This document shows positions 9,048 through 19,877 of a stretch of 64,000 bases of DNA, in pieces. Under the pieces are notes generated by a model. The model was not told where the DNA came from. It worked only from the letters and a program-made list of their open reading frames with translations, and did no database searches. This stretch comes from Streptomyces sp. NBC_00335 (GTDB taxonomy: Bacteria > Actinomycetota > Actinomycetes > Streptomycetales > Streptomycetaceae), in assembly GCF_036127095.1 (NCBI RefSeq), contig NZ_CP108006.1, positions 4,216,001-4,280,000 on the forward strand, written 5' to 3'. Every line of letters begins with the position of its first letter. The stretch's first letter is position 1. A program made the position numbers and the translations under genes.

Positions 9048-9063
9048 TGTTTCACGTGAAACA
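9048..9063. promoter_or_regulatory. parS site
   Basis: A perfect 16-bp parS palindrome, TGTTTCACGTGAAACA, lies just after the MFS stop codon. ParB (encoded at 48848-49942) binds this sequence and organises the origin region for segregation. It is about 33 kb from oriC. Confidence 0.95.
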
Positions 9064-9074
9064 TTCGGACACGA

Positions 9075-9105
9075 CTGTGGGCCGCTCCACCGGAGCGGCC
9101 CACAG
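9075..9105. terminator. Bidirectional stem-loop terminator
   Basis: A 14-bp perfect stem (9075-9088 with 9092-9105) around a three-base loop separates the convergent MFS and isocitrate-lyase-superfamily genes. Confidence 0.8.
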
Positions 9106-9120
9106 CCGTTCCATCAAGCC

Positions 9121-9939
9121 CTACTTCACGAAGAGGCTGTTCAGGGTGCCGTAGTCGAGCGCCCCTTCCAGAGCCCCGTACGTCCCCTGCTCCAGCACCT
9201 CCACCGCCGCGGTGCGGGCCGCCGCGTACGCCGCCTGTGCCACACCGGTTCCGACGCTGACCCGGCGCACCCCGGCCTTCGCCAGCTCGGCGACGGACGG
9301 ACCGCCCGGCCCTGCCATGGCGTTGACCGGCAGCGGGCCCCGCGCGATCTCGCTCAGGGCGTCCAGGTCCAGCAGCCCCGGCACGAAGATGCCGTCGGCC
9401 CCGGCGGCGGCGTACGCCTCCACCCGCGCCAGTACGTCGGCGAGACGGCCGGACTCCTCGCCGATCCCGAACAGGAAGACGTCGGTACGGGCGTTGATCA
9501 CCAGCTCCGGCAGCCCGGCCTCGGTGGCCGCCGCGCGGGCGGCGCGGATCCGGTCGGCCTGCTCCGAGGCGGTGTGGAGCGTACCGTCGGCCGCCTTCGA
9601 GTCCTCCAGGTTGATTCCGACGGCGCCCACCGCCACCACCTCGCGCACGGTGGCCGCGACGTCCTCGTAACCGCCCTCGACGTCCACGGTGACCGGGACG
9701 TCCACGGCCGCCACGATCCGCGCGGCCGCCGCCAGCATCTCCGCCTTCGTCGCGTGCTGACCGTCCCCGCGCCCGATCGACCAGGCCACGCCACCGCTGG
9801 TGGTCGCGATGGCCGCGGCCCCGGCCGACTCGATCACCGCCGCACTGCCCGCGTCCCAGGCGTTGGGGAGAACGATCAGCGACGCACCCAACTCCCTCAA
9901 CCGCAGGGCCTTCTCGGTGGTCTTCGCTTCCACGCTCAT
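9121..9939 (-). CDS. Isocitrate lyase / PEP mutase superfamily enzyme
   Basis: The 272-residue product is a TIM-barrel lyase: LPNAWDAGSAAVIESAGA near the N-terminus, VDVEGGYED (metal ligands) and GINLEDS in the barrel, and VINARTDVFLFG. It lacks the EDK...NS loop of true phosphonate-forming PEP mutase, so it is better seen as a C-C lyase or oxaloacetate-hydrolase-like enzyme of unknown substrate. The ATG at 9939 is preceded by GAGGAG at a good distance and is preferred over an ATG five codons upstream. It is a flank gene, not clearly part of the next locus. Confidence 0.85.
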   Translation of the reverse strand: MSVEAKTTEKALRLRELGASLIVLPNAWDAGSAAVIESAGAAAIATTSGGVAWSIGRGDGQHATKAEMLAAAARIVAAVDVPVTVDVEGGYEDVAATVREVVAVGAVGINLEDSKAADGTLHTASEQADRIRAARAAATEAGLPELVINARTDVFLFGIGEESGRLADVLARVEAYAAAGADGIFVPGLLDLDALSEIARGPLPVNAMAGPGGPSVAELAKAGVRRVSVGTGVAQAAYAAARTAAVEVLEQGTYGALEGALDYGTLNSLFVK

Positions 9940-10007
9940 CCGTACTCTCCTCAACTTCGGCCATGCTGAACGATCGTCATACCGCCCGACTGGGCAGAGA
10001 TTAACGC

Positions 10008-10053
10008 GACGGGGCCCCCGGCCCGGCGTCCGCGCCGGGCCGGGGGCCCCGTC
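10008..10053. terminator. Very strong stem-loop terminator after glyRS
   Basis: A GC-rich stem of about 21 bp around a four-base loop lies just downstream of the glyRS stop codon and marks the left boundary of the aaRS-rich locus. Confidence 0.85.
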
Positions 10054-10073
10054 TCACCTCTGTCGAGCGCCGG

Positions 10074-13079
<3,006 letters not shown>

Positions 13080-13213
13080 GGTGATCGAATCGCCTGTTTC
13101 CCGAGTCGGTGCGGCAAGGTGGTTTCGTGCGCGGGCGCCGTCGCACGCCCGAACGCCCCTGAGGTGCTCTTCCTGGATCTGACTCCGGTCCCGGACGACC
13201 GGAAGGCCCGCTC

Positions 13214-14314
13214 TCAGCAGACCCGGTCCAAGTCTGCCTCCAGCGTTCCCGCGAGCTGATCCGGGGGCAGTTCGTCGACGTCGTCGGCCGGCGGGCTGGC
13301 GTGCCGTCGCAGTCGCTCCTCGGCCGCCGCGACCGCCAGTGCCGCAGGCCGCCACACCTCGGCCGGGCCGTTGGTGCGCTCGCCGAGCAGTTTCAGCAGG
13401 GACCGGTAGTTCTGACCGCGTCCCCGGGCGACCGGGCGCACGCCTTCCATGGCGAGCACCGCCGCCGAGGACAGCGCGTCCAGGGCTATCAGATCGCTCA
13501 CGCCGTGCGCCAGCGCGGCCGCGGCCGGGCCGGCCAGGACGGGGTGGGCCAGGCCCATGGCCTGCGTCAGGACCATGTTCACGCCGAAGGCGAGCTCCAC
13601 GCCGATCGCACGGCCGTCCTCCTCGATCACGATGACGTTGGCGACATCGGACCACCCCCGGGGTCCCCGCAGAGCCACGTTGGCGTTGCGGCCGGTGACG
13701 CCCGGCATGCCGAAGACGTGCCGGAACGCTCCGGGGGTGTCCGTGGTGGGGGCCACGTCGAGGCCGGCCGCGACGCCGGCCTCCCGCAGGTCCAGGTCGT
13801 CGGCCAGGACACGCAGTCGTACGTCGTGGGCCGGGATGCCGAGCCTGTCCACCAGCAGGTCCCGGGCGAGCGCGGTGAGCCCCGGCGCGTCCCCGGAGGG
13901 TCCGAGTGCGCCGAAGGACATGAAGGAGCAGCCGAAGGGGGACATCTCGCCGGTCCGCCGGACGTGGTCGAGGTTGCGCAGGCGCAGGGCGGGCTGGACG
14001 AGGAAGGCGCGCTCGCTCACACCGCCGGAGAGCAGCGGTTTCAGCACGCTGATCGTGGAGTTGGTGTAGCGCACGCTGGGATCGTGCCGGGAGACCACCG
14101 GCCGGCGGTGGCGCTCCGTGTACCCGGACGCCAGACATGCGCCGCGGAACTCTTCCAGTACGGCGACCGCGGTGTCGGGGACCCCCTGGGCCGCGGTCGG
14201 CACCGGTCCGGTCGCCGGTCCCGTCGCCGGTGCGCCGGCCGGTCCGATCTCCGGTCCGATCGCCTCAGGGCCCGCGGTGCGGACCGCCTCCGCGTACGGC
14301 GGGAGCCTCACCAT
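13214..14314 (-). CDS. Alanyl-tRNA synthetase catalytic-core homologue (degenerate)
   Basis: The 366-residue protein has a low-complexity Gly/Pro/Ala head (about 15-45) and then the AlaRS catalytic fold. [20 protein letters not shown] lines up with the DPTLLFTNAGM region, [15 protein letters not shown] with motif 2 (Arg111 kept), and [14 protein letters not shown] with the FFEMLGNFSFGDYF region. [20 protein letters not shown] matches [20 protein letters not shown]. The motif 3 region ([15 protein letters not shown]) has lost the ATP-binding Arg, and there is no editing or C-Ala domain. It may bind an amino acid, adenylate or tRNA-Ala acceptor stem without normal charging. Its ATG overlaps the stop of the MccF-like gene by 7 bp. 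A free C-Ala domain is encoded at 22307-22945. Confidence 0.75.
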   Translation of the reverse strand: MVRLPPYAEAVRTAGPEAIGPEIGPAGAPATGPATGPVPTAAQGVPDTAVAVLEEFRGACLASGYTERHRRPVVSRHDPSVRYTNSTISVLKPLLSGGVSERAFLVQPALRLRNLDHVRRTGEMSPFGCSFMSFGALGPSGDAPGLTALARDLLVDRLGIPAHDVRLRVLADDLDLREAGVAAGLDVAPTTDTPGAFRHVFGMPGVTGRNANVALRGPRGWSDVANVIVIEEDGRAIGVELAFGVNMVLTQAMGLAHPVLAGPAAAALAHGVSDLIALDALSSAAVLAMEGVRPVARGRGQNYRSLLKLLGERTNGPAEVWRPAALAVAAAEERLRRHASPPADDVDELPPDQLAGTLEADLDRVC

Positions 14315-15363
14315 CCGGCACCGCCCTCGGGACGGGGCGCGACCGCCGCGGCGTCGAGGGAGAGCGTTTCGCCGTCCAGTACGGCCCGTACGCCCAGGGG
14401 CAGGGTCGTCATGGGGCTGGTGTGTCCGCTGGGGAAGCCGATGACGACGGGGAACTCGTGCCCGCTCAGCATCTCGGCGATCGCACGGCCCAGGTCCTCG
14501 GTCTGGTCCTCGTGGTACGGCCAGCCGAACACGATCCCGAGCGCCCCGTCGAACATTCCGGCCAGGTTCATCGTCAGGAGGTCCTCGGCGGCGTTCACCA
14601 TCGAGTAGGGCAGCTGCGGTGTCTCCAACAGGACGATGCAGTCGGTGAAATCGGGCTGCCACGGGGTGCCGACCAGGCGCCTGAGGACCGGGAGGCAGCC
14701 GCCGGTGAGGGTTCCCGCGACCCGTCCGGGGCGCAGCACCTCGGTCTTCGGTACGGGACCTGCGCGCCGGGCCTTTCCGGGGGCGCTCCAGTCCCCGCCC
14801 TCCGTGACGATCCGCTCGGGCCTCGGCACCGGCCCGGCCGGGCGGGCGGAACCGGTCACCTTCAGGAAGTGTTCCGCCGTCTCCCGCAAGGGGGTCGGGT
14901 ATTCGGCCCACTCCGCCATGATCGAAGGCCCGTAGAAGGTGGCCATGCCGGTTTCGAGGCGGATCGCCGTGTGGAGCGAGGTCATGTCCGAGTACCCGAC
15001 GAAGACCTTGGGGTGCTCGGCGATGAGCCCGTAGTCGAGTTCCGGGAGCAGTTGCGCGGTGAGGCTGCCGCCGATGGCGCACATCACCGCACGGACCTCG
15101 TCGTCCGCGAAGGCCTCGTGCAGGTCCGCGACCCGCTGCTCGACGGTTCCGGCGGTCCACCGGCCGGTCGCGAGGGCGTTCTTGGCGAGCCGGGGGCGCA
15201 GACCGACGTCCCTCAGCGCCTGCAGCCCGCGCTCCAGGCGCCGGGGGTAGCGGCCGGCCGCGTCCGAGGCGGGCGAGACGACGGCGACCACGTCGCCGGG
15301 TGCCAGGGCGGGCGGCAGCACCAGGGCCGGCAGCGGGGAACGCCGCGGTTCGGCAGATGTCAT
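14308..15363 (-). CDS. S66 peptidase family protein, MccF-like (microcin C immunity clade)
   Basis: The 351-residue protein matches the S66 family and is closer to MccF than to ordinary LD-carboxypeptidase. It has AIGGSLTAQLLPELDY, HPKVFVGYSDMTSLH, TGMATFYGPSIMAEWAEYP and GHTSPMTTLPLGV. Glu247 (VLLETPQ) and His314 (SGHTSPM) align with the catalytic Glu and His. The position of the nucleophilic Ser (GGxxS) is Thr102 here (GGSLT). MccF cuts the aminoacyl-nucleotide amide of processed microcin C and related aminoacyl-sulfamoyl adenylates, giving self-immunity. The context with three aaRS-like genes supports a similar protective role, but the Thr change means activity must be tested. It is the first gene of the leftward unit. 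Confidence 0.88.
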   Translation of the reverse strand: MTSAEPRRSPLPALVLPPALAPGDVVAVVSPASDAAGRYPRRLERGLQALRDVGLRPRLAKNALATGRWTAGTVEQRVADLHEAFADDEVRAVMCAIGGSLTAQLLPELDYGLIAEHPKVFVGYSDMTSLHTAIRLETGMATFYGPSIMAEWAEYPTPLRETAEHFLKVTGSARPAGPVPRPERIVTEGGDWSAPGKARRAGPVPKTEVLRPGRVAGTLTGGCLPVLRRLVGTPWQPDFTDCIVLLETPQLPYSMVNAAEDLLTMNLAGMFDGALGIVFGWPYHEDQTEDLGRAIAEMLSGHEFPVVIGFPSGHTSPMTTLPLGVRAVLDGETLSLDAAAVAPRPEGGAGW

Positions 15364-15862
15364 GCGCGAGTCCTTCCCTCGGGCCGGATCTTTCTCCGGC
15401 AGATGGTGCTCCGGAAAGACATGTGACTCCTCATCAAATACGACGGACTTCGCATCCCGCCATCCCGTCGCTTCCGCGAAACCGCAGAACGCATTTCCGC
15501 CGGACGAGGGGAGATTTCCCGTAGGAGAGACGGTTCGGCGAACGCCCGAACGCGATCCGAAGGACCCGTTACGACGCGGTTCATCGCGAGGCCGGGCTAT
15601 ACGGAAATCGACCCCGACCTTAGATATCCACGCGTCTCATTGACAAGTCCGAGACACACCGTATGTCAGTGAGCCAGGTCACAGCCCTTGCAGCCGGAGG
15701 ACGCCCCGTACCTGACCAGCGGGCCGGAGCATGCCAGACAGGAACCTGCCAGGCCGTTCCCTTGATGCCCCGGCAACCCCTGCGTAGCTTTCCGGCAGGA
15801 GAGGAACCGGCGAACCCGTTCCCACTCTCGATGTTGAACAAAGAACCACCAGGGAGATCCTC
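15364..15862. promoter_or_regulatory. Divergent control region with candidate structured leader
   Basis: This 499-bp gap drives the leftward MccF-like unit and the rightward peptide/ATP-grasp unit. TTGACA at 15640-15645 with a TATGTC 16 bases later could be the rightward promoter, giving a leader of about 190 bases. That leader can form GGTCA/TGACC pairing (about 15676-15720) and several hairpins, such as CCTGC...GCAGG near 15780-15800. It also carries GCCCCGGCAACCCC near 15766. I could not assign it to a known riboswitch class. Confidence 0.4.
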
Positions 15863-16045
15863 ATGAAGTTCACGATGCGCGCCACTTCGATTCTTTCGGT
15901 AATCACTGCCGTTGTGGCACTGGGCGCCGTGGCCGCAAACGCTGACGAAATGGACACCTCGCGTGTGGCGTCGAATGTGGTGGCAAATGCGGCGGCAAAT
16001 GTTGCGGCGGACGACGTTTACCCGCTGAGCCTCAACTGGGACTGA
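15863..16045 (+). CDS. Small secreted peptide, Ala/Asn-rich, unknown function
   Basis: The 60-residue product has a clear Sec-type signal peptide (basic start, hydrophobic core SILSVITAVVALGAVAA, cleavage expected after ANA at residue 27). The remaining peptide is about 33 residues: an acidic start (DEMDTS), an Asn/Ala/Val-rich middle (VASNVVANAAANVAADD) and an aromatic end (VYPLSLNWD). GGGAG-type ribosome site and leader support expression. It has no Cys. It could be a precursor of a modified peptide, a secreted signal or a small structural peptide; no known family is recognised. A hairpin follows, then the ATP-grasp gene 92 bp downstream. Confidence 0.7.
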   Translation: MKFTMRATSILSVITAVVALGAVAANADEMDTSRVASNVVANAAANVAADDVYPLSLNWD

Positions 16046-16058
16046 CCGCCCCCTTCCT

Positions 16059-16079
16059 GCGCCGCGAAATTCGCGGCGC
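16059..16079 (+). terminator. Stem-loop between peptide gene and ATP-grasp gene
   Basis: An 8-bp perfect GC stem (16059-16066 with 16072-16079) with a five-base AT loop follows the peptide stop codon. There is no T tract, so it may attenuate or stabilise the upstream message and leave more peptide transcript than ATP-grasp transcript. Confidence 0.5.
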
Positions 16080-16137
16080 GCGGGTGAACGATCGCAGGCA
16101 ATGAGCCGAGAAGGCTGGAAGGACAGGACAACGGGGT

Positions 16138-17406
16138 ATGAGCGAAACAAATCTCTTGGTGTACTCGTGGAACGGGGTCACCCTGGAGGCACTGCTGGAC
16201 CGTGGAGCCCGCGTCACGCTGGTCTTCGACCTGTGGGAGTCGACCCACCGGTCCATCGACCCCGCGCTGCTCGCCCGGGTGGACCGCCACTACGTGATCC
16301 GCAGCTACGACGCACTCAACGAGGTCGCGCAGCTCGCCGTCGAACTCCGCTCCACCGGAGTGAAGATCGACCGGGTCCTCAGCCTTTCGGAGTTCAGCCA
16401 GTTCAGCGCCGGCTACATGGCGACCCTGCTCGGTCTCGGCCAGCCCTCGATCGAGAAGTCCGTGCTCATGCGCGACAAGCGGGCCATGAAGGAGCGTGCC
16501 GCACGCGCCGGCATCGCCTGCGCCCGCTACGAGTCCCTCTCCACCACCGAGGTCGAGGGTTCCGTACGCCGCGTCGAGGAGCGCCTCGGCTTCCCCGTCA
16601 TCGTCAAGCCCGCGGCCGGCCTGGGCTCGGTGGCCACCTCCGCGGTGAACAGCGCCGAGGAGCTCACCTCCGTACTGCGCGCCGCCGGAAGCGACACCGC
16701 GGAGAGCGGCCTCACGCAGTTCCTGATCGCCGAGGAGCCGATCGACGGCGACGAGTACCACGTCGACGCGGTCTGGGAGAACGGCGTCGCGCAGGTCCTG
16801 GGCGTCAGCCGCTACCTGCGGCCGCGCATGCTGGTGACGACTCCGGGCCGGGACAACGGCTCGATCCTGCTGCCCCGCGACCGCGAGCCCGAGCTCTACG
16901 CCGAGGTCGAGGAACTGCACGCCCGCATCAACGACGCGTTCGAGATCACGGACGACATCACCCACCTGGAGATCTTCCGGCGGGCCGACGGCCGGCTGTG
17001 GTTCTCCGAGATGGCCACCCGGTTCGCCGGCGGCGCCATCCCCGAGAGCTTCAAGCCGTACGGCGCGGACCTGCGCGAACTGTGGATCGACGCCGTCGTC
17101 AAGACGGACCGCGAACCGCTGGAGCTGCGCGCCCCGGACTATCCGTACGTCGGCTGGATCAACCTGGCCCCCACGGCCGCCGGTGTCATCACCGCGGAGC
17201 CCTCCGACGAGCAGATCGCGGCCTTCCCGTACGTCCTGGACACCATCCGGTCCCGTGCGGTGGGCTTCGAGATCGAGGAACTGCACCCCTCGGTGTGGTG
17301 CCTGATGCTGGTCATCAGCGCCGAGACCGAGCAGCAGTTCCGCGAGCGGGCCGCCGAGCTGGAGGCCGCGCTGGCTCCCTCCTACGCGACGGCGCCGGCT
17401 TCGTGA
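16138..17406 (+). CDS. ATP-grasp ligase (amino acid/peptide ligase type)
   Basis: The 422-residue protein has the ATP-grasp fold: a pre-ATP domain (1-105), the ATP-binding Lys157 in GFPVIVKPAAGLGS, the acidic cluster FLIAEEPIDGDEYHVD, and metal-binding THLEIF (Glu278) and FSEMATRFAGG (Glu291, Arg295). Such enzymes activate a carboxylate as an acyl phosphate and join it to an amine, as in dipeptide ligases of the BacD type. The substrate cannot be read from sequence. It heads a rightward unit and its stop overlaps the aminotransferase start (GTGA). Its likely job is to form an amide in the product. Confidence 0.87.
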   Translation: MSETNLLVYSWNGVTLEALLDRGARVTLVFDLWESTHRSIDPALLARVDRHYVIRSYDALNEVAQLAVELRSTGVKIDRVLSLSEFSQFSAGYMATLLGLGQPSIEKSVLMRDKRAMKERAARAGIACARYESLSTTEVEGSVRRVEERLGFPVIVKPAAGLGSVATSAVNSAEELTSVLRAAGSDTAESGLTQFLIAEEPIDGDEYHVDAVWENGVAQVLGVSRYLRPRMLVTTPGRDNGSILLPRDREPELYAEVEELHARINDAFEITDDITHLEIFRRADGRLWFSEMATRFAGGAIPESFKPYGADLRELWIDAVVKTDREPLELRAPDYPYVGWINLAPTAAGVITAEPSDEQIAAFPYVLDTIRSRAVGFEIEELHPSVWCLMLVISAETEQQFRERAAELEAALAPSYATAPAS

Positions 17407-18455
17407 GCACCGCGCTGAACCCCTCCGAGGCGCCCGCCACCCTGGGTTTCGGAGCCCGCTTCACCGCGAGCATGATGCTGTCGCGGTGGACCCCCGACAA
17501 CGGCTGGTCGGCGCTCGAACTGGTCCCCCACCGGCCTCTGGAACTGTCCCCCGCGGCCATGGCGCTGCACTACGGACAGGCGATCTTCGAGGGGTTGAAG
17601 GCGTTCCCCCACCCGGACGGTTCGCTCGCGCTGTTCCGGCCGCTCGCCAACGCCGTACGGTTCAACCACAGCGCCGAGCGCCTCGCCATGCCCGTGCTGC
17701 CCGTCGAGACCTTCGTCGACGCCTGTGCACGGCTGGTGCGCGCCGATGCCTCCGAAGTCCCGCGGGGCCCGGGGCAGAGCCTGTACCTCAGGCCGTTCAT
17801 GATCGCGGTGGAGCCGAGCCTGGGCGTACGGCCGGCCCGGGAATACCTGTTCGCCGTGATCGCCTCACCGGTCGACCACTTCTTCGCGGACGGCTTCGAG
17901 GCCATCGACGTCTGGTGCCCGACCGACCGGATCCGTGCGGCCCCCGGGGGTACGGGGGCGGCCAAGTGCGCGGGCAACTACGCCGCCAGCCTGGCCACCA
18001 AGTCCCTCGCCCTGGAGCAGGGCTGTCACGAGGTCCTGTGGCTCGACGCCCGCGAACACCGCTTCGTGGAAGAGCTCGGCGCCATGAACTTCTTCGGCGT
18101 CACCCGGGAACCGTCGGGTGCGCCGCTCCTGGTGACCCCGCCCCTGTCGGGAACGATCCTGGCGGGCAACACGCGGGACACCCTCATCGAGATCGCCGCC
18201 GACCTGGGCGTGCGCACCGAACAGCGGGCCGTCGACATCGCCGAACTGACCACCGGCGAAGCCCGTTTCGAGGAAGCCTTCGCCTGCGGCACCGCGGCCT
18301 CCGTGGTGCCCATCGGCAGCGTGACGACCGCGGCCGGCCGGCACGTCGTCGGTGACGGCCGTCCGGGCGACCTGACCACCCGGCTCCGCGAGGAACTGGC
18401 CGCCATTCAGTACGGGGGCCGGCCCGACCACCGGCACTGGACGTACACCGTCTGA
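17403..18455 (+). CDS. Branched-chain amino acid aminotransferase-like (class IV PLP)
   Basis: The 350-residue product has the full fold-type IV pattern: ALHYGQAIFEGLKAF, SLYLRPFMIA, the PLP Lys188 in GTGAAKCAGNYAAS, and FVEELGAMNFF. It transfers an amino group between glutamate and a 2-oxo acid, usually branched-chain or aromatic. An IlvE of primary metabolism is expected elsewhere, so this copy probably makes or converts a special amino acid for the pathway. The GTG start overlaps the ATP-grasp stop. Confidence 0.92.
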   Translation: MSTALNPSEAPATLGFGARFTASMMLSRWTPDNGWSALELVPHRPLELSPAAMALHYGQAIFEGLKAFPHPDGSLALFRPLANAVRFNHSAERLAMPVLPVETFVDACARLVRADASEVPRGPGQSLYLRPFMIAVEPSLGVRPAREYLFAVIASPVDHFFADGFEAIDVWCPTDRIRAAPGGTGAAKCAGNYAASLATKSLALEQGCHEVLWLDAREHRFVEELGAMNFFGVTREPSGAPLLVTPPLSGTILAGNTRDTLIEIAADLGVRTEQRAVDIAELTTGEARFEEAFACGTAASVVPIGSVTTAAGRHVVGDGRPGDLTTRLREELAAIQYGGRPDHRHWTYTV

Positions 18456-18729
18456 CCCGGCCGTCCGGCTCTTCTGCCCTTCGGCTCCTCGGCCCTCGCG
18501 GGTCTCCGGCCCTCGCGGGTCTCCGGCCCTCGCGGGTCTCCGGCCCTCGCGGGTCTCCGGCCCCCGTGGCTCTCCGGCCCCCGTGGCCCCTTGCCTCTAC
18601 GGCCCCTTGGCCTGTGTGGCCCCCGGCCTCGTGGCCCCTCGGCCCCCTGGCCCTCTCCATCCACAGGTGCACCTCGCATCCCATAGGTGCGCCTTGCCCT
18701 GTGCACCCTTCATCCCTAGGGAGAACACC
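18456..18729. repeat. 17-bp tandem repeats between aminotransferase and AsnRS-like genes
   Basis: Four perfect head-to-tail copies of GGCCCTCGCGGGTCTCC span 18491-18558 and two decayed copies follow to about 18592. The rest of this 274-bp gap is low-complexity GGCCCC-rich DNA without a believable gene. Confidence 0.85.
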
Positions 18730-19746
18730 TTGTCCACGCCCACTTACACGCACGGCGGATGGCGTCCCTCCGAGGACCGCTTCCTGGAGATCATCGACCA
18801 GCCGCTGTACCGCACGCTGGTGGACCTCCAGGACGTCGTGACCCTCGAGACCGCCGTCTTCTGGCGCGAGCGCGGCGTCAAGTCCGTCCACCTGCCGATC
18901 ACCACGAACAGCATCTCCAGCCCGATGGGCCTGGGCAGCGACTCGCTCCCGGTCGAGATCGACCTGTTCGGCCAGCGCACGTTCCTCGCCGACTCGATGC
19001 AGTTCATGCTCGAATACGGCTGCCGCCTCAGCCCCCAGGGCAGCTGGTACCTGATGCCGAGCTTCCGCGGCGAGGACTGCGACGAGACGCACCTCAACCA
19101 GTTCTTCCACAGCGAGGCCGAGCTCCCGGGCGGTCTCGACGCGTGCATCGAGGCCGTCAACGCGTACATGCGCCGGCTGGCCCAGGCCGTCCTGGACCGT
19201 CACGCCGACGACGTCCGTGCCATCGCGGGCACCACCGAGCACCTGGAGCGCATGGCCGGGCTGGAGTCCTTCCCCCGCATGACCTTCGACGAGGCCGTCG
19301 CCCACCTGGGCGACGACCCGAAGGCGGTCGAGTACCAGGAGGGCTGGCGCACCCTGACCCGGCACGGCGAGCGCCGGCTGATGGACGAGGTCAGCCCGAT
19401 CCTCTGGGTCACGCACTTCGACCACCTGTCGGTGCCCTTCTACCAGGCGTACGGCGACGAAGAGCAGCGCACCGCCCTCAACGGCGACCTGCTCTTCGGC
19501 ATCGGCGAGACCGTCGGCTGCGGCGAGCGCCACGTCGACGGCGAGCAGGCGCGCAAGGCCCTGGCCCACCACGAGGTCCCCGAGGAGGACTACGCCTGGT
19601 ACGTGCGCATGAAGGACGCGTACCCGCAGCACACCTCGGGCTTCGGCCTCGGCATCGAGCGCTGGCTGATGTGGGTCCTGAACCAGAAGGACATCCGCGA
19701 GCTCCAGCTCGCGCCGCGCCTGAACGGTGTCACCGTCACCCCGTGA
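18730..19746 (+). CDS. Asparaginyl-tRNA-synthetase-like catalytic domain (no anticodon domain)
   Basis: The 338-residue protein is a class II aaRS core of the Asp/Asn type. It has TFLADSMQF (substrate-loop Gln91), motif 2 (SFRGEDCDETHLNQFFHSEAE, with Arg113) and motif 3 (GFGLGIERWLMW, with Arg311) followed by IRELQLAPR. The N-terminal OB-fold that binds the anticodon is absent, as in archaeal asparagine synthetase related to AsnRS. Activation of Asp, Asn or a relative as an adenylate is therefore likely, with transfer to ammonia, an amine or a carrier rather than tRNA. The TTG start at 18730 is preceded by AGGGAG. A large stem-loop follows. Confidence 0.85.
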   Translation: MSTPTYTHGGWRPSEDRFLEIIDQPLYRTLVDLQDVVTLETAVFWRERGVKSVHLPITTNSISSPMGLGSDSLPVEIDLFGQRTFLADSMQFMLEYGCRLSPQGSWYLMPSFRGEDCDETHLNQFFHSEAELPGGLDACIEAVNAYMRRLAQAVLDRHADDVRAIAGTTEHLERMAGLESFPRMTFDEAVAHLGDDPKAVEYQEGWRTLTRHGERRLMDEVSPILWVTHFDHLSVPFYQAYGDEEQRTALNGDLLFGIGETVGCGERHVDGEQARKALAHHEVPEEDYAWYVRMKDAYPQHTSGFGLGIERWLMWVLNQKDIRELQLAPRLNGVTVTP

Positions 19747-19756
19747 CCCGTACGGC

Positions 19757-19822
19757 CCGCCCACCGGCCCTTCCGGCACGGATCCGCACCCCCGGATCCG
19801 TGGCCGCGGGGCCGGTGGGCGG
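19757..19822 (+). terminator. Two-tier stem-loop terminator
   Basis: An outer 14-bp perfect stem (19757-19770 with 19809-19822) encloses an inner 10-bp stem (19777-19786 with 19793-19802). It lies directly after the AsnRS-like gene and probably ends the ATP-grasp unit. Confidence 0.75.
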
Positions 19823-19877
19823 CGCCGCCGTTGCGACCCCGCGCACGGTGGTCCCGTAGCCCCGCAGGAGAAGACAG

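Noticed and set aside
9121..9939. Phosphonate biosynthesis from a PEP-mutase-like gene beside the locus
   Set aside because: The EDK...NS motif of true PEP mutase is absent (NLEDSKAADGTL is seen), and no phosphonopyruvate decarboxylase is nearby.
15675..15862. Cobalamin, SAM or T-box riboswitch before the peptide gene
   Set aside because: GCCAGACAGGAACCTGCC resembles a B12 box, GCCCCGGCAACC an S-box piece and AGGAACCGGCG a T-box end, but each lacks the rest of its conserved core; the T-box UGG reads AGG here.
18491..18592. CRISPR array
   Set aside because: The 17-bp units are directly joined with no unique spacers, and no cas genes are present.
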